Of a stretch of 25,631 nt of DNA, positions 15,199 through 22,868 are shown one piece after another. Source of the DNA: JBBSHJ01 sp038253135 (GTDB taxonomy: Bacteria > Actinomycetota > Actinomycetes > Mycobacteriales > QHCD01); NCBI GenBank assembly GCA_038253135.1, contig JBBSHJ010000043.1, positions 1-25,631 of the forward strand, in the 5' to 3' direction. The notes under the pieces are model-generated. The model made no database searches. It was not told the DNA's origin and saw nothing but the letters and a program-made list of their open reading frames with translations. Position 1 is the first letter of the stretch. The number at the start of each line of letters is the position of its first letter. The position numbers and the translations under genes are program-made.

Positions 15199-15681
15199 TC
15201 AGGCCCGCTCGGCCGGCACGATCAGGGCGGTGGCAACCGCCGCGATGCCCTCACCCCGGCCGGTGAGACCGAGCCCGTCGGTCGTCGTCGCCGAGACGGA
15301 GACCGGAGCCCCCGCGGCCGCTGAGAGCGCCGCCTCGGCCTCGGCGCGGCGCGGCCCGATGCGGGGTCGGTTTCCGATCACCTGCACGGCGACGTTGCCG
15401 ATGTCGTAGCCGGCCGCGCGCACCCGGCGTACCGCCTCGCGCAGCAGCACGGCTCCGGACGCCTCGGACCACTCGTCCCTGCCGGTGCCGAAAACGGATC
15501 CGAGATCGCCGATGCCGGCGGCGGAAAGCACGGCGTCGCAACAGGCGTGGGCCGCGACGTCGCCGTCGGAGTGGCCGCTGCACCCGTCCGCGTCGTCCCA
15601 CTGCAGCCCGACCAACCAGCACGGGCGGCCCGGTTCGATGGGGTGTACGTCGGTACCGATGCCGACCCGGACCGCATTCAT
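15199..15681 (-). CDS. ispF: 2-C-methyl-D-erythritol 2,4-cyclodiphosphate synthase IspF
   Basis: This 160-residue enzyme catalyses a ring-closing step of the non-mevalonate isoprenoid pathway, converting CDP-ME 2-phosphate to MEcPP and CMP as a homotrimer. Metal ligands are visible as D11 and H13 (GIGTDVHP) and H45 (HSDGDVAAH, 37-45). The family motifs GIGDLGSVFGT (with F replacing the more usual P in the loop), GNRPRIGPRR, and the CMP-binding TTTDGLGLTGRGEGIAA near the C-terminus are all present. The protein appears complete and functional. Its ATG overlaps the TGA of the shortened IspD-like frame (ATGA), preserving the carD-ispD-ispF order known from mycobacteria. Confidence 0.95.
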   Translation of the reverse strand: MNAVRVGIGTDVHPIEPGRPCWLVGLQWDDADGCSGHSDGDVAAHACCDAVLSAAGIGDLGSVFGTGRDEWSEASGAVLLREAVRRVRAAGYDIGNVAVQVIGNRPRIGPRRAEAEAALSAAAGAPVSVSATTTDGLGLTGRGEGIAAVATALIVPAERA

Positions 15682-15938
15682 GCAGGCACAGCGACGGTCG
15701 GGATATCCAGCGACAGCAGCGCCGCGACGGGATCCTCGGCGGCACCGGGAACGGACGCGAGCGCGGTGAAGGTCGCGACGTCCACCACGTAGGGACCGAC
15801 GACCTCGCGCAGCCGGTCGCGGTGCGCGACCGAGGTGATGTCACCGGCAGGACTGACGGATCTCACCGTGTCGACGACCCGTTGCGCGGTCACCGCCGAG
15901 GGCAGGTCGAGGCCGGCCAACACCGACGAAAGCGCCAC
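15678..15938 (-). pseudogene. Shortened IspD-like protein lacking the nucleotide-binding half
   Basis: The frame sits where ispD (MEP cytidylyltransferase) is expected, between carD and ispF. Its C-terminal half resembles IspD: DTVRSVSPAGDITSVAHRDRLREV parallels the DTVK...DRxxLRxVQTPQ segment, and EDPVAALLSLDIPTVAVP parallels the TDD...GVPV end. The VQTPQGF motif itself is not preserved (VVGPYVVD). Only 350 bases separate carD and ispF, so the N-terminal LAAGxGxR nucleotide-binding part cannot fit. The GTG at 15938 gives 86 residues. The coding-like frame continues upstream to about 16031, where it overlaps the end of carD, but only a CTG is available there. The protein cannot be a normal cytidylyltransferase. 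Its stop is still coupled to ispF. Confidence 0.6.
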
Positions 15939-16027
15939 CGGGCCCGAATCAAGAACGAGTACGCCGTCGACAGAGCGCGCGACACGAGCCGTGTCACCGT
16001 CGCGGACGAGGAGGGCGGGCTGCGCGG

Positions 16028-16510
16028 TCAGGAAGCGAGGATCTCGTCGAGGAGGACCTCCGCCTTGTCCTCATTGGTGCCCTCAGCGAGGGCCAGCTCG
16101 CTCACCAGGATCTGCCGGGCCCGCGAGAGCATGCGCTTCTCACCGGCGGACAGCCCACGCTCCTGATCGCGGCGCCACAGATCGCGGACCACCTCGGCGA
16201 CCTTGTTGACGTCGCCGGAAGCAAGCTTCTCGAGGTTGGCCTTGTATCGACGCGACCAGTTCGTCGGCTCCTCGGTGTGCGGAGCCCGCAACACCTCGAA
16301 GACCTTGTCCAGCCCCTCTTGCCCGACCACATCCCGCACTCCCACGATCTCGGCGTTGGCCGCCGGAACCCGGACCGTCAGGTCGCCCTGGGCGACCTTG
16401 AGCACGAGATATAGTTTCTCCTCACCCTTGATGACGCGCGTTTCGATCGCTTCGATCAGAGCGGCGCCATGATGGGGATAGACGACCGTCTCACCGACGT
16501 TGAAGCTCAT
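16028..16510 (-). CDS. carD: RNA polymerase-binding transcription factor CarD
   Basis: This 160-residue CdnL/CarD protein binds the beta subunit of RNA polymerase and stabilises the open complex at rRNA and many other promoters. The N-terminal RNAP-interaction domain is clear: FNVGETVVYPHHGAALIEAI, then KLYLVLKVAQGDLTVRVPA. The C-terminal helical DNA-binding part includes NWSRRYKANLEKLASGD with the conserved tryptophan, then VAEVVRDLWRRDQERGLSAGEKRM and a final helix. The length equals that of mycobacterial CarD. It is first in a minus-strand unit with the IspD-like frame and ispF. A promoter with good -35 and -10 elements is seen 70-100 bases upstream. Confidence 0.96.
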   Translation of the reverse strand: MSFNVGETVVYPHHGAALIEAIETRVIKGEEKLYLVLKVAQGDLTVRVPAANAEIVGVRDVVGQEGLDKVFEVLRAPHTEEPTNWSRRYKANLEKLASGDVNKVAEVVRDLWRRDQERGLSAGEKRMLSRARQILVSELALAEGTNEDKAEVLLDEILAS

Positions 16511-16578
16511 GTGTCAAAGGCCCCTTTCGCTCTGCTAAGGATAGCACGGGAAAGTGGCATCAGAATTCGTCGTCACTG

Positions 16579-16608
16579 GGTATAACTGCAGGTCAGAAGG
16601 CGAGTCAA
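16579..16608 (-). promoter_or_regulatory. Candidate carD promoter
   Basis: On the minus strand TTGACT (16603-16608) is followed after 18 bases by TATACC (16579-16584). A second -10-like TATCCT lies nearer the gene (16538-16543) without a clear -35. The whole 200-base gap to the divergent gene holds no other recognisable element. Confidence 0.5.
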
Positions 16609-16710
16609 GCCGCCAACCGGGTGGCGGCGGGCGGCGGTCACGGTGACGATCGGAGCCGCAAATCATCGCAAAGGCTGGCGCTCGGAGCGCTTTCGGCGCA
16701 CCCTATCCGT

Positions 16711-17439
16711 GTGAGCTTCGAGGACCGTGGATCAGGCGCGGGCGAGGCCGGCGGCTCCCATGACCCCGCCGGTGAGGCGGACTGGACCTCGGGCGACCTC
16801 AGCCACTTCGTCATCCCCGACGACATCCGCGAGCTCGACAACGACGTACGTGCCTATCGCCGGGAACGGCGCACCGCGCGGCGGCGTCAGCACGTCTCCT
16901 TCATCTTCGGCGGACACCGCGGGTTCATGGTGCCGATGATGCTCATCCTCACCCTGATCATCGGCAGTTACAGCGCCGTCGTGCTGATCGCCGGTCAAGC
17001 CCCGCCGATCGGACACGGCGGCGAGCGGCTGGCCAGCCCGCAGATCGCGCCCGGACAGCGGGGCGGGTTGCTGCCGGCCCTCAACGTGGCCGACACCAGC
17101 GGCGCCGCCCAGAACCTGCGCACGTTCCGTCCGGCCGCCTTACTGCTCCTGCCGGGCAGTTGCACCTGCGACTCGCTGGTCCGCCGGGCCACGGCCGTCG
17201 CCACGCAGACCGGCACCAGTCTCTATCTGGTCTCGACCGCGATCCCCAACGTGGGCGTCGGTGTCGGGCCTGACCGCACGCATTGGCGCGTCGAGGGCAC
17301 CGGACAGCTGCTGCCAGCGTACGGCGTCGCGAAGAAGCCGGTGCTGCTTGCCGTGAAAGCCAACGGCATCGTCGAGCAGATCTACCGGACGATGCCGCCG
17401 GATTCCGCGCTCCGACTCGAGCTCGGCCGGCTGATCTGA
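16711..17439 (+). CDS. Membrane-anchored thioredoxin-fold-like protein with a CxC motif
   Basis: With GTG 16711 as start the product has 242 residues. A cytoplasmic part of about 70 residues, rich in charge (DDIRELDNDVRAYRRERRTA), precedes one membrane helix (about 72-95, MVPMMLILTLIIGSYSAVVL). The outside part resembles a redoxin: LPALNVADTSG, LRTFRPAALLLLPGSCTC (C151 and C153), a helix, SLYLVSTA, and YGVAKKPVLLAV with a possible cis-proline. The usual CxxC is replaced by CTC. It may be a cell-surface thiol-disulfide or structural protein; this rests on pattern, and no family name is certain. The frame could begin as early as 16621, but that extension has weak composition. It is divergent from carD. 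Confidence 0.65.
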   Translation: MSFEDRGSGAGEAGGSHDPAGEADWTSGDLSHFVIPDDIRELDNDVRAYRRERRTARRRQHVSFIFGGHRGFMVPMMLILTLIIGSYSAVVLIAGQAPPIGHGGERLASPQIAPGQRGGLLPALNVADTSGAAQNLRTFRPAALLLLPGSCTCDSLVRRATAVATQTGTSLYLVSTAIPNVGVGVGPDRTHWRVEGTGQLLPAYGVAKKPVLLAVKANGIVEQIYRTMPPDSALRLELGRLI

Positions 17440-17520
17440 CCCAGCCCGGGGTCCTCCAGGCGGCACCGACGCCGATGCTTTGCACGCTGGACCCGGCCGC
17501 TCGTGCCGTACCGACGGGAA

Positions 17521-17526
17521 TAGGCT
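17521..17526 (+). promoter_or_regulatory. -10 element of the lpqE-like gene
   Basis: TAGGCT fits TANNNT and would give a leader of about 25 bases that contains the GGAGGGAG ribosome binding site before GTG 17559. Confidence 0.4.
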
Positions 17527-17558
17527 GACGCCGATCCGTTTCCGGAGGGAGAGCGCCC

Positions 17559-18122
17559 GTGCCCGCAGCAACATCAACGCCTCGATGGCGGTCCGGCGCG
17601 CGGGCATCCGACGACGTCGCGGTACGCCGTGCCGGCGCACCGCGACGTAGCGGCCGGCGCGCGATCGTCGCCGCCACCGCAGCGGCCGCATCCTTGGTCG
17701 CCGGGTGCGCTACGGGTCAGATCGCCGAGACCGCCGAGATCGTCCCTGCAGTCGCGGGCAGCAGCGGCACGATCGGGAACATCGCGCTGCGGGACGTCGG
17801 TGTGGCCCCGCCCCCGAAGCAGCATTACGCGCGCGGCGAGTCCGCCCGGCTCACCTTCACGGTGGTCAACTCCGGGACAGAGGCCGATACGCTCGTGCGA
17901 GTCAGTGCGGCGCTCGCCTCGTCGGTGACTGTCGGTGGCGGCTCGATCGCTTTGCCGCCCGGCGCCTCCGTCCGTGTCGGCTCGGGCGGTGCGGTGGTCA
18001 CCCTCACCGGGCTGAGGAAGGAACTCCGTTCCGGCGAGAGCTTCGATATGACCTTCGCCTTCCGCGATGCCGGAGCGACAACCATCTCGGTGCCGGTCGA
18101 CGCGCCGCTTTCACGGCGCTGA
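17559..18122 (+). CDS. LpqE-like lipoprotein
   Basis: This 187-residue protein has an arginine-rich N-terminus followed by a hydrophobic run and the lipobox LVAGC (cysteine near residue 50), so it should be anchored on the outer face of the membrane. The mature domain is beta-rich, IALRDVGVAPPPKQHYARGESARLTFTVVNSG and later SIALPPGASVRVGSGGAVVTLTG, resembling the copper-chaperone-like (PCuAC) immunoglobulin-type fold. No His/Met copper set is evident. Its place immediately before radA and disA and near carD is that of lpqE in mycobacteria, which supports orthology. GTG 17559 follows GGAGGGAG. The long N-region before the signal may mean the true start is a little downstream. Confidence 0.75.
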   Translation: MPAATSTPRWRSGARASDDVAVRRAGAPRRSGRRAIVAATAAAASLVAGCATGQIAETAEIVPAVAGSSGTIGNIALRDVGVAPPPKQHYARGESARLTFTVVNSGTEADTLVRVSAALASSVTVGGGSIALPPGASVRVGSGGAVVTLTGLRKELRSGESFDMTFAFRDAGATTISVPVDAPLSRR

Positions 18123-18206
18123 CTCCGGCCGCCAAGGAGAGCGCCCGACCACCAACGGCGCGGTGCTGTCGGTAGCCGTCGCTAACGTCCCGGCCGTGAG
18201 CAGACA

Positions 18207-19697
18207 GTGAGCGCCAAGGGGCGCGAGCGCGCGGCCTACCACTGCACCGAGTGCGGGGCGACCGCGCCGCGCTGGATCGGCCGGTGCACCGAGTGCCACG
18301 CGTGGGGCACGGTGATCGAGGACGGCCGACCGGCCGCGGCCGCGTTGCGGGCGGGGCCGGTGAGCGGCACGGCCGTGCCCATCGCCCAGGTCGACGCGAC
18401 GGCCGCGGCGGCGCGGCCGACCGGCATCGAGGAGCTCGATCGGGTCCTCGGCGGCGGCCTGGTCAAGGGCGCGGTGATCCTCCTCGCCGGAGAGCCGGGC
18501 GTCGGCAAGTCCACCCTGCTGCTCGACCTGGCGCATCGCTGGTCGGGCTCGATCCGTGGCGGGCGCACCCTCGTCGTGACCGGCGAGGAGTCGGCCGCTC
18601 AGGTGCGGCTTCGCGCGGAGCGCACCCGAAACCTCGCTGACGAGCTCTACCTCGCCGCCGAGACGGACCTTGCCGCGGTCGTCAGCCACGTCGATCAGGT
18701 CCGCCCCAACCTGCTGATCATCGACTCGGTGCAGACGATCGCCGCGAGCGATGTCGACGGCAGCGCCGGCGGCGTGACCCAGGTGCGGGCGGTCGCGGCC
18801 GCGCTGATCGCCCTGGCCAAGGCGCGCGGCATCGCGACGGTCCTGGTCGGGCACGTCACCAAGGACGGCAACGTGGCCGGGCCCCGGCTGCTGGAGCATC
18901 TCGTCGACGTCGTGCTCCAGTTCGACGGCGACCGGCACACCGCGCTGCGGATGATCCGCGCGAGCAAGAACCGCTACGGTCCGGCCGACGAGGTCGGCTG
19001 CTTCGAGCTGGTGGACAGCGGCATCGTCGGGCTCACCGACCCCTCCGGCCTCTTCCTCTCCCACCGCTCGACGCCGGTGCCGGGCACCTGCACGACCGTG
19101 GTGCTCGAGGGGCGCCGCCCGCTGGTCGCCGAGATCCAGGCCCTGGCCGTGAGGATGGAGGGTGGCGGGTCGCCGAGGCGGACCGTGACCGGACTTGATT
19201 CGGCCCGCTTCTCGATGCTCGCGGCCGTGGTCGGCCGGCACGGCGTGGGACCGGCGTTTCGCAGCGACCTCTACGGCGCGACCGTCGGCGGCGTACGCAT
19301 CACGGAGACCGCCGCCGACCTCGCCGTCGCCATCTCGATCGCGTCGGCGGTCCGCGACAAGCCCGTCTCGACGACCTTGGTCGCCTTCGGCGAGGTGGGG
19401 CTGGCCGGAGACGTACGCCGCGTGAGCGGCATCGGGCGTCGGCTCGCGGAGGCGGCGCGCCTCGGGTTCGAGACCGCCATCGTGCCGGCCGGTCAGGGCG
19501 ATGAGGCACCCCGCGGCATCACCGTCCATGAGGTCCGCGACGTCGTCACGATGCTGCGGCGACTCGGCATCGAGTCCGCCGAGGTCGCCGACCTGTCCAG
19601 CCGATCGGCCCGCCCGCCGCGGCCGCGGCTCGAGGCCATCGGCAGCGGACGCGCGCCGATCCGCTCCCGCCGCGGCCGGCCGGGCCACAGCGGCTGA
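18207..19697 (+). CDS. radA: DNA repair protein RadA
   Basis: This 496-residue branch-migration ATPase helps process recombination intermediates with RecA. An N-terminal zinc finger is formed by C13, C16, C27 and C30 (CTEC...CTEC). The RecA-like core has Walker A GEPGVGKS (95-102), Walker B LLIIDSVQT (about 169-177), and the RadA-specific K-N-R-x-G motif as KNRYG (254-258). The C-terminal Lon-protease-like domain is present (VGPAFRSDLYGATVGGVRI, GEVGLAGDVRRV, and the later GFETAIVP). The last about 35 residues are an Arg/Pro/Ser-rich tail. GTG 18207 starts inside a GTGA overlap with a four-codon mini-frame (GTG 18196), just after a TAACGT -10-like element at 18183. It lies upstream of disA as in mycobacteria. 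Confidence 0.95.
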   Translation: MSAKGRERAAYHCTECGATAPRWIGRCTECHAWGTVIEDGRPAAAALRAGPVSGTAVPIAQVDATAAAARPTGIEELDRVLGGGLVKGAVILLAGEPGVGKSTLLLDLAHRWSGSIRGGRTLVVTGEESAAQVRLRAERTRNLADELYLAAETDLAAVVSHVDQVRPNLLIIDSVQTIAASDVDGSAGGVTQVRAVAAALIALAKARGIATVLVGHVTKDGNVAGPRLLEHLVDVVLQFDGDRHTALRMIRASKNRYGPADEVGCFELVDSGIVGLTDPSGLFLSHRSTPVPGTCTTVVLEGRRPLVAEIQALAVRMEGGGSPRRTVTGLDSARFSMLAAVVGRHGVGPAFRSDLYGATVGGVRITETAADLAVAISIASAVRDKPVSTTLVAFGEVGLAGDVRRVSGIGRRLAEAARLGFETAIVPAGQGDEAPRGITVHEVRDVVTMLRRLGIESAEVADLSSRSARPPRPRLEAIGSGRAPIRSRRGRPGHSG

Positions 19698-19731
19698 CGG
19701 CCGGTGGCCGCGGCACCCGCCGGAGCACCCC

Positions 19732-19743
19732 TAGACTGACCGC
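19732..19743 (+). promoter_or_regulatory. -10 element for leaderless disA transcript
   Basis: TAGACT (19732-19737) fits TANNNT and lies exactly six bases before GTG 19744. No Shine-Dalgarno sequence is present in the 46-base gap after radA, which suits a leaderless start. Confidence 0.5.
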
Positions 19744-20820
19744 GTGGTTTCGGAGAACGCCGAGGATCTCCTGCGGCAGATGCTCGCCGTGCTCGCTCCG
19801 GGCACCGGATTGCGAGAGGGATTGGAGCGCATTCTTCGCGGCAGCACCGGCGCACTGATCGTCATGGGCTACGACAAATCGGTCGAGGCGCTCTGCACCG
19901 GCGGTTTCGCGCTCGACGTGGAATTCTCGGCCACGCGGGTGCGTGAGCTCGCGAAGATGGACGGCGCGGTCGTGCTCTCCTCGGACTACTCGCGGATCGT
20001 CCGGGCCGGTGTGCACCTGATGCCCGACCCATCCATCCCGACCGACGAGTCGGGCACGCGCCACCGCACTGCGGAGCGGACGGCACGGCAGACCGGTTTT
20101 CCGGTGATCTCCGTGAGTCAGTCGATGCGGATCATCAGCCTCTATGTCGATGCCCGCCGCTACGTGCTGGACAATTCGGCCGCCGTGCTCTCCCGTGCGC
20201 ATCAGGCTCTCTCGACGCTGGAGCGCTACAAGCTGCGCCTCGACGAGGTCGCCGGAACGCTGTCCGCCCTCGAGATCGAGGACCTGGTGACGGTTCGCGA
20301 CGCGATGGCCGTGAGCCAGCGGCTGGAGATGGTGCGTCGGATCGCCAATGAGATCCAGGGCTACGTCGTCGAGGTCGGCGTCGATGGCCGGTTGCTGTCG
20401 CTCCAGCTCGACGAGCTGATGGAAGGCGTCCTGACCGACAGTGCGCTCCTCGTCCGCGACTACCTGCCCGCGCGCGGCAACCGCGACGAGGAGACGGTCC
20501 TCGCCGAGCTCGCCGCGCTCGGATCGACCGACCTCGTGGACCTGTCCCAGATCGCCAGGGGGTTCGGCTACGCGCAGACACCCGAGGCGCTGGATGCCGC
20601 CGTGAGCCCGCGGGGATACCGGCTGCTGGCCAAGGTGCCCCGCCTGCCCGGTGCCGTGATCGAGCGGATCATCGAGCACTTCGCCGGGCTGCAGAGCCTG
20701 CTCGCCGCGTCGGTCGAGGACCTGCAGGACGTGGAAGGCGTCGGCGAGGCGCGAGCGCGCAGTGTCCGCGAGGGTCTGTCCCGGCTGGCCGAGTCGAGCA
20801 TCCTCGAGCGTTACGTCTGA
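19744..20820 (+). CDS. disA: Diadenylate cyclase DisA (c-di-AMP synthase, DNA integrity scanning)
   Basis: This 358-residue protein makes cyclic di-AMP from two ATP and scans DNA for branched structures. The DAC catalytic domain shows the DGA motif (MDGAVVLSSD, D73-A75) and the RHR motif in GTRHRTAE (104-111). A middle helical spine follows (about 150-290), then C-terminal helix-hairpin-helix repeats, with LPGAVIERIIEHF and VEGVGEARARSVREGL. All catalytic motifs are intact and the length matches the mycobacterial enzyme. It follows radA by 46 bases, a conserved pair in which RadA is known to affect DisA in several bacteria. It converges with the minus-strand membrane protein. Confidence 0.96.
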   Translation: MVSENAEDLLRQMLAVLAPGTGLREGLERILRGSTGALIVMGYDKSVEALCTGGFALDVEFSATRVRELAKMDGAVVLSSDYSRIVRAGVHLMPDPSIPTDESGTRHRTAERTARQTGFPVISVSQSMRIISLYVDARRYVLDNSAAVLSRAHQALSTLERYKLRLDEVAGTLSALEIEDLVTVRDAMAVSQRLEMVRRIANEIQGYVVEVGVDGRLLSLQLDELMEGVLTDSALLVRDYLPARGNRDEETVLAELAALGSTDLVDLSQIARGFGYAQTPEALDAAVSPRGYRLLAKVPRLPGAVIERIIEHFAGLQSLLAASVEDLQDVEGVGEARARSVREGLSRLAESSILERYV

Positions 20821-20847
20821 GCGCGTCCGGTCCGGCTTCGGCGAGAG

Positions 20848-21696
20848 TCAGCCGTTGACGATGACGACCTTCGAGCTGCCGGTCGAGGCGAGAGTGCCGA
20901 TAGTCGCCTGGATCGGGTAGGTCCCGGCACCGACGACGAGGCGGCCGATCGAGCAGCCGGGAATCGAGGTCTCGCCGATCCAGGTGGTCTGCGCGGTCGC
21001 GGCCTGGTTCGGCCGGAGAGTCTTGACGTTTGAGCCGACGCCCTTCTGGCAATCGTTGCTTCCCCACAGCCGGTTGCTGCCCGAGTAGACCAGGATTTCC
21101 TGCTTGCCGAGGCCGACATCGCGCGAGCACGTGGTCTTGGACGTGTTGGTGACGGTGAGGTCGAAGACGATCTGCTTTCCCACGTGGTACGACGGCGCGG
21201 CGGTCTTGACGGTCAGCTGCAGGTCGGAGTCCGAGCAGGTCGGGACGGCCGGCTTCTTGGCCGCGCTGCTGGAGGTCTTGGTCGGCGAGGGCTTTTGCCG
21301 CGACTTGGTATTCGGCGCCGCCGAGCTCTTCTTCGACGACGGCTTCCCGGAGCTGGGGGTATTGGCGACCTTGATCGGGACCGAACCGGGCGCCGACATC
21401 GGGGTGTGCTCGCCGATCACCGGGGACGGCGATCCACCGGTCGGCGAGGTCGGCGCCGCCGAGGATTTCGGCGCGACCGAGCTCGGTTTCGCCGAGCCGC
21501 TCGGCGTCGATCCCGACGGCCGCGGCGACACGGTAGAACTCGAACCCGTGGACGTTGCCGTGTGCTTGTCGTTCCCGCCGCCGGGTCCCACGAGCAGGCC
21601 GACCACGATCGCCGCTACCACGGCAAAGACCAGCAGCACGATGACTCGCCGCCGCCAGTAGATATTCCTCGGCAGCTGCCCGACCGGGTGCAGCAT
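20848..21696 (-). CDS. Membrane-anchored protein with a Ser/Pro/Lys-rich linker (Rv3587c-like)
   Basis: The product from ATG 21696 has 282 residues. A short cytoplasmic start (YWRRR) leads into one membrane helix (about VIVLLVFAVVAAIVVGLLVG). Then come roughly 110 residues of low complexity rich in Ser, Pro, Thr, Lys and Gly, typical of a cell-wall-spanning linker. The outer domain (from PTCSDSDLQLTVK) is beta-rich with cysteines in TCSD, TTCSRD, NDCQK and PGCSIG, likely paired as disulfides. It sits between disA and mutY exactly like the mycobacterial membrane protein Rv3587c. The function is unknown. The upstream TACGGT element six bases before the ATG suggests a leaderless transcript. Confidence 0.8.
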   Translation of the reverse strand: MLHPVGQLPRNIYWRRRVIVLLVFAVVAAIVVGLLVGPGGGNDKHTATSTGSSSTVSPRPSGSTPSGSAKPSSVAPKSSAAPTSPTGGSPSPVIGEHTPMSAPGSVPIKVANTPSSGKPSSKKSSAAPNTKSRQKPSPTKTSSSAAKKPAVPTCSDSDLQLTVKTAAPSYHVGKQIVFDLTVTNTSKTTCSRDVGLGKQEILVYSGSNRLWGSNDCQKGVGSNVKTLRPNQAATAQTTWIGETSIPGCSIGRLVVGAGTYPIQATIGTLASTGSSKVVIVNG

Positions 21697-21708
21697 GCCT
21701 CGACCGTA
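21697..21708 (-). promoter_or_regulatory. -10 element for leaderless transcript of the linker membrane protein
   Basis: On the minus strand TACGGT (21703-21708) is followed by exactly six bases and then ATG 21696. Confidence 0.45.
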
Positions 21709-21748
21709 GCGGCCCTTCGCACCGGCAGCGAGCAAGCGCGGGCGAGTC

Positions 21749-22645
21749 GTGGTATGCGACGATCGTGAGGTGCCGACCGACCTCTCCGCGGCCGCGATCG
21801 CCTGGTACGACGGCCATGCCCGCGACCTGCCGTGGCGCCACCCGGGCGCCGGAGCGTGGGCGGTGCTGGTCAGCGAGATCATGCTGCAACAGACGCCGGT
21901 GGCCCGGGTCCTACCCGCCTACGACGCCTGGCTGGCCCGGTGGCCGGACGCCGAGTCGCTCGCCAAGGACAGCGCCGGAGAGGCCGTACGCATGTGGGGC
22001 CGCCTCGGATACCCGCGGCGGGCGCTGCGACTGCATGCCTGCGCGACCGCCATTGTCGAACGCTACGGCGGCGCCGTACCGCGCGATGTCGACGCGCTGC
22101 TCGACCTGCCCGGCGTCGGCGAATACACGGCCCGCGCGATCGCCGCGTTCGCCTACCGGCAGCGCCAGCCCGTCGTCGACACCAATGTGCGGCGATTGCT
22201 CGCCCGCGCCGTCGACGGCGCCGGCCAGCCGGGCCTGGCCGCGACGGCCAGCGACCGGGAACTGGCCGAATCCCTGCTCCCCGCCGATCCGGAATCGGCG
22301 GCCCGGGCATCGGTCGCCTTCATGGAGCTCGGCGCACTGATCTGCACCGCGCGCTCTCCCGGTTGCCTCCGCTGCCCGCTGCGCGGAGCCTGCCGCTGGC
22401 ACCGCGCGGGATGTCCGGAGCACACCGGGCCGCGCCGGCGCCCGCAGCGGTACGCCGGCACCGACCGCCAGGTCCGTGGCCTGCTGCTGGCCGTGATCCG
22501 CGAGAGCGACCGGCCGGTGCCGATGAGCCGGCTGGACGCAGTGTGGCCGGACCGGACGCAGCGGCTCCGCGCTCTTGACGGGCTGGTCGCCGACGGCCTG
22601 GCCGCACCCGCCGGAGAATCGGAATACGGGCTGCCGGGCACCTGA
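21749..22645 (+). CDS. mutY: A/G-specific adenine glycosylase MutY
   Basis: This 298-residue base-excision enzyme removes adenine mispaired with 8-oxoguanine. WYDGHARDLPWR opens the catalytic domain, with the catalytic Glu in VSEIMLQQTPV (E43). The helix-hairpin-helix is LPGVGEYTARAIAAFA and the catalytic Asp is in PVVDTNVRR. The 4Fe-4S cluster loop is complete (C-x6-C-x2-C-x5-C in ICTARSPGCLRCPLRGAC). As in other short actinobacterial MutY proteins, the NUDIX-like C-terminal 8-oxoG-recognition domain is reduced to about 80 residues. The frame opens at GTG 21749, but GTG 21770 (start of VPTDLSAAA) is an equally likely true start. It completes the mycobacterial-type order, with no carbonic anhydrase gene between it and the linker protein. 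Confidence 0.93.
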   Translation: MVCDDREVPTDLSAAAIAWYDGHARDLPWRHPGAGAWAVLVSEIMLQQTPVARVLPAYDAWLARWPDAESLAKDSAGEAVRMWGRLGYPRRALRLHACATAIVERYGGAVPRDVDALLDLPGVGEYTARAIAAFAYRQRQPVVDTNVRRLLARAVDGAGQPGLAATASDRELAESLLPADPESAARASVAFMELGALICTARSPGCLRCPLRGACRWHRAGCPEHTGPRRRPQRYAGTDRQVRGLLLAVIRESDRPVPMSRLDAVWPDRTQRLRALDGLVADGLAAPAGESEYGLPGT

Positions 22646-22650
22646 CCGGC

Positions 22651-22665
22651 GGCCCGCCGCGGGCC
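22651..22665 (+). terminator. GC-rich hairpin after mutY
   Basis: GGCCCG-CCG-CGGGCC forms a 6-bp stem with a 3-base loop a few bases after the mutY stop. There is no T-tract, so termination is only possible. The rest of the gap to the L,D-transpeptidase gene (22666-22868) shows no further recognisable element. Confidence 0.3.
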
Positions 22666-22868
22666 GGTGAGACGCGATCCGCGACGGAGCGTAACCCCCC
22701 GAAATCGTCACGGATCTGAGACATGCCCACCGGTCAGCACGCTTGTGCGTCCCACCTGCCGTGTCACACTGCAACGATCCAGACCGGACGAGGCACCGCG
22801 CGGCTCGCGTCCACGCGAGATGCGGACGGGTTCGCGGGGGCCATCGGGGGCCGGTTCTCGTGGGGGAG

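Noticed and set aside
18111..19688. A 525-codon open frame antisense to radA
   Set aside because: It mirrors the codon pattern of radA and has no recognisable domain or start signal.
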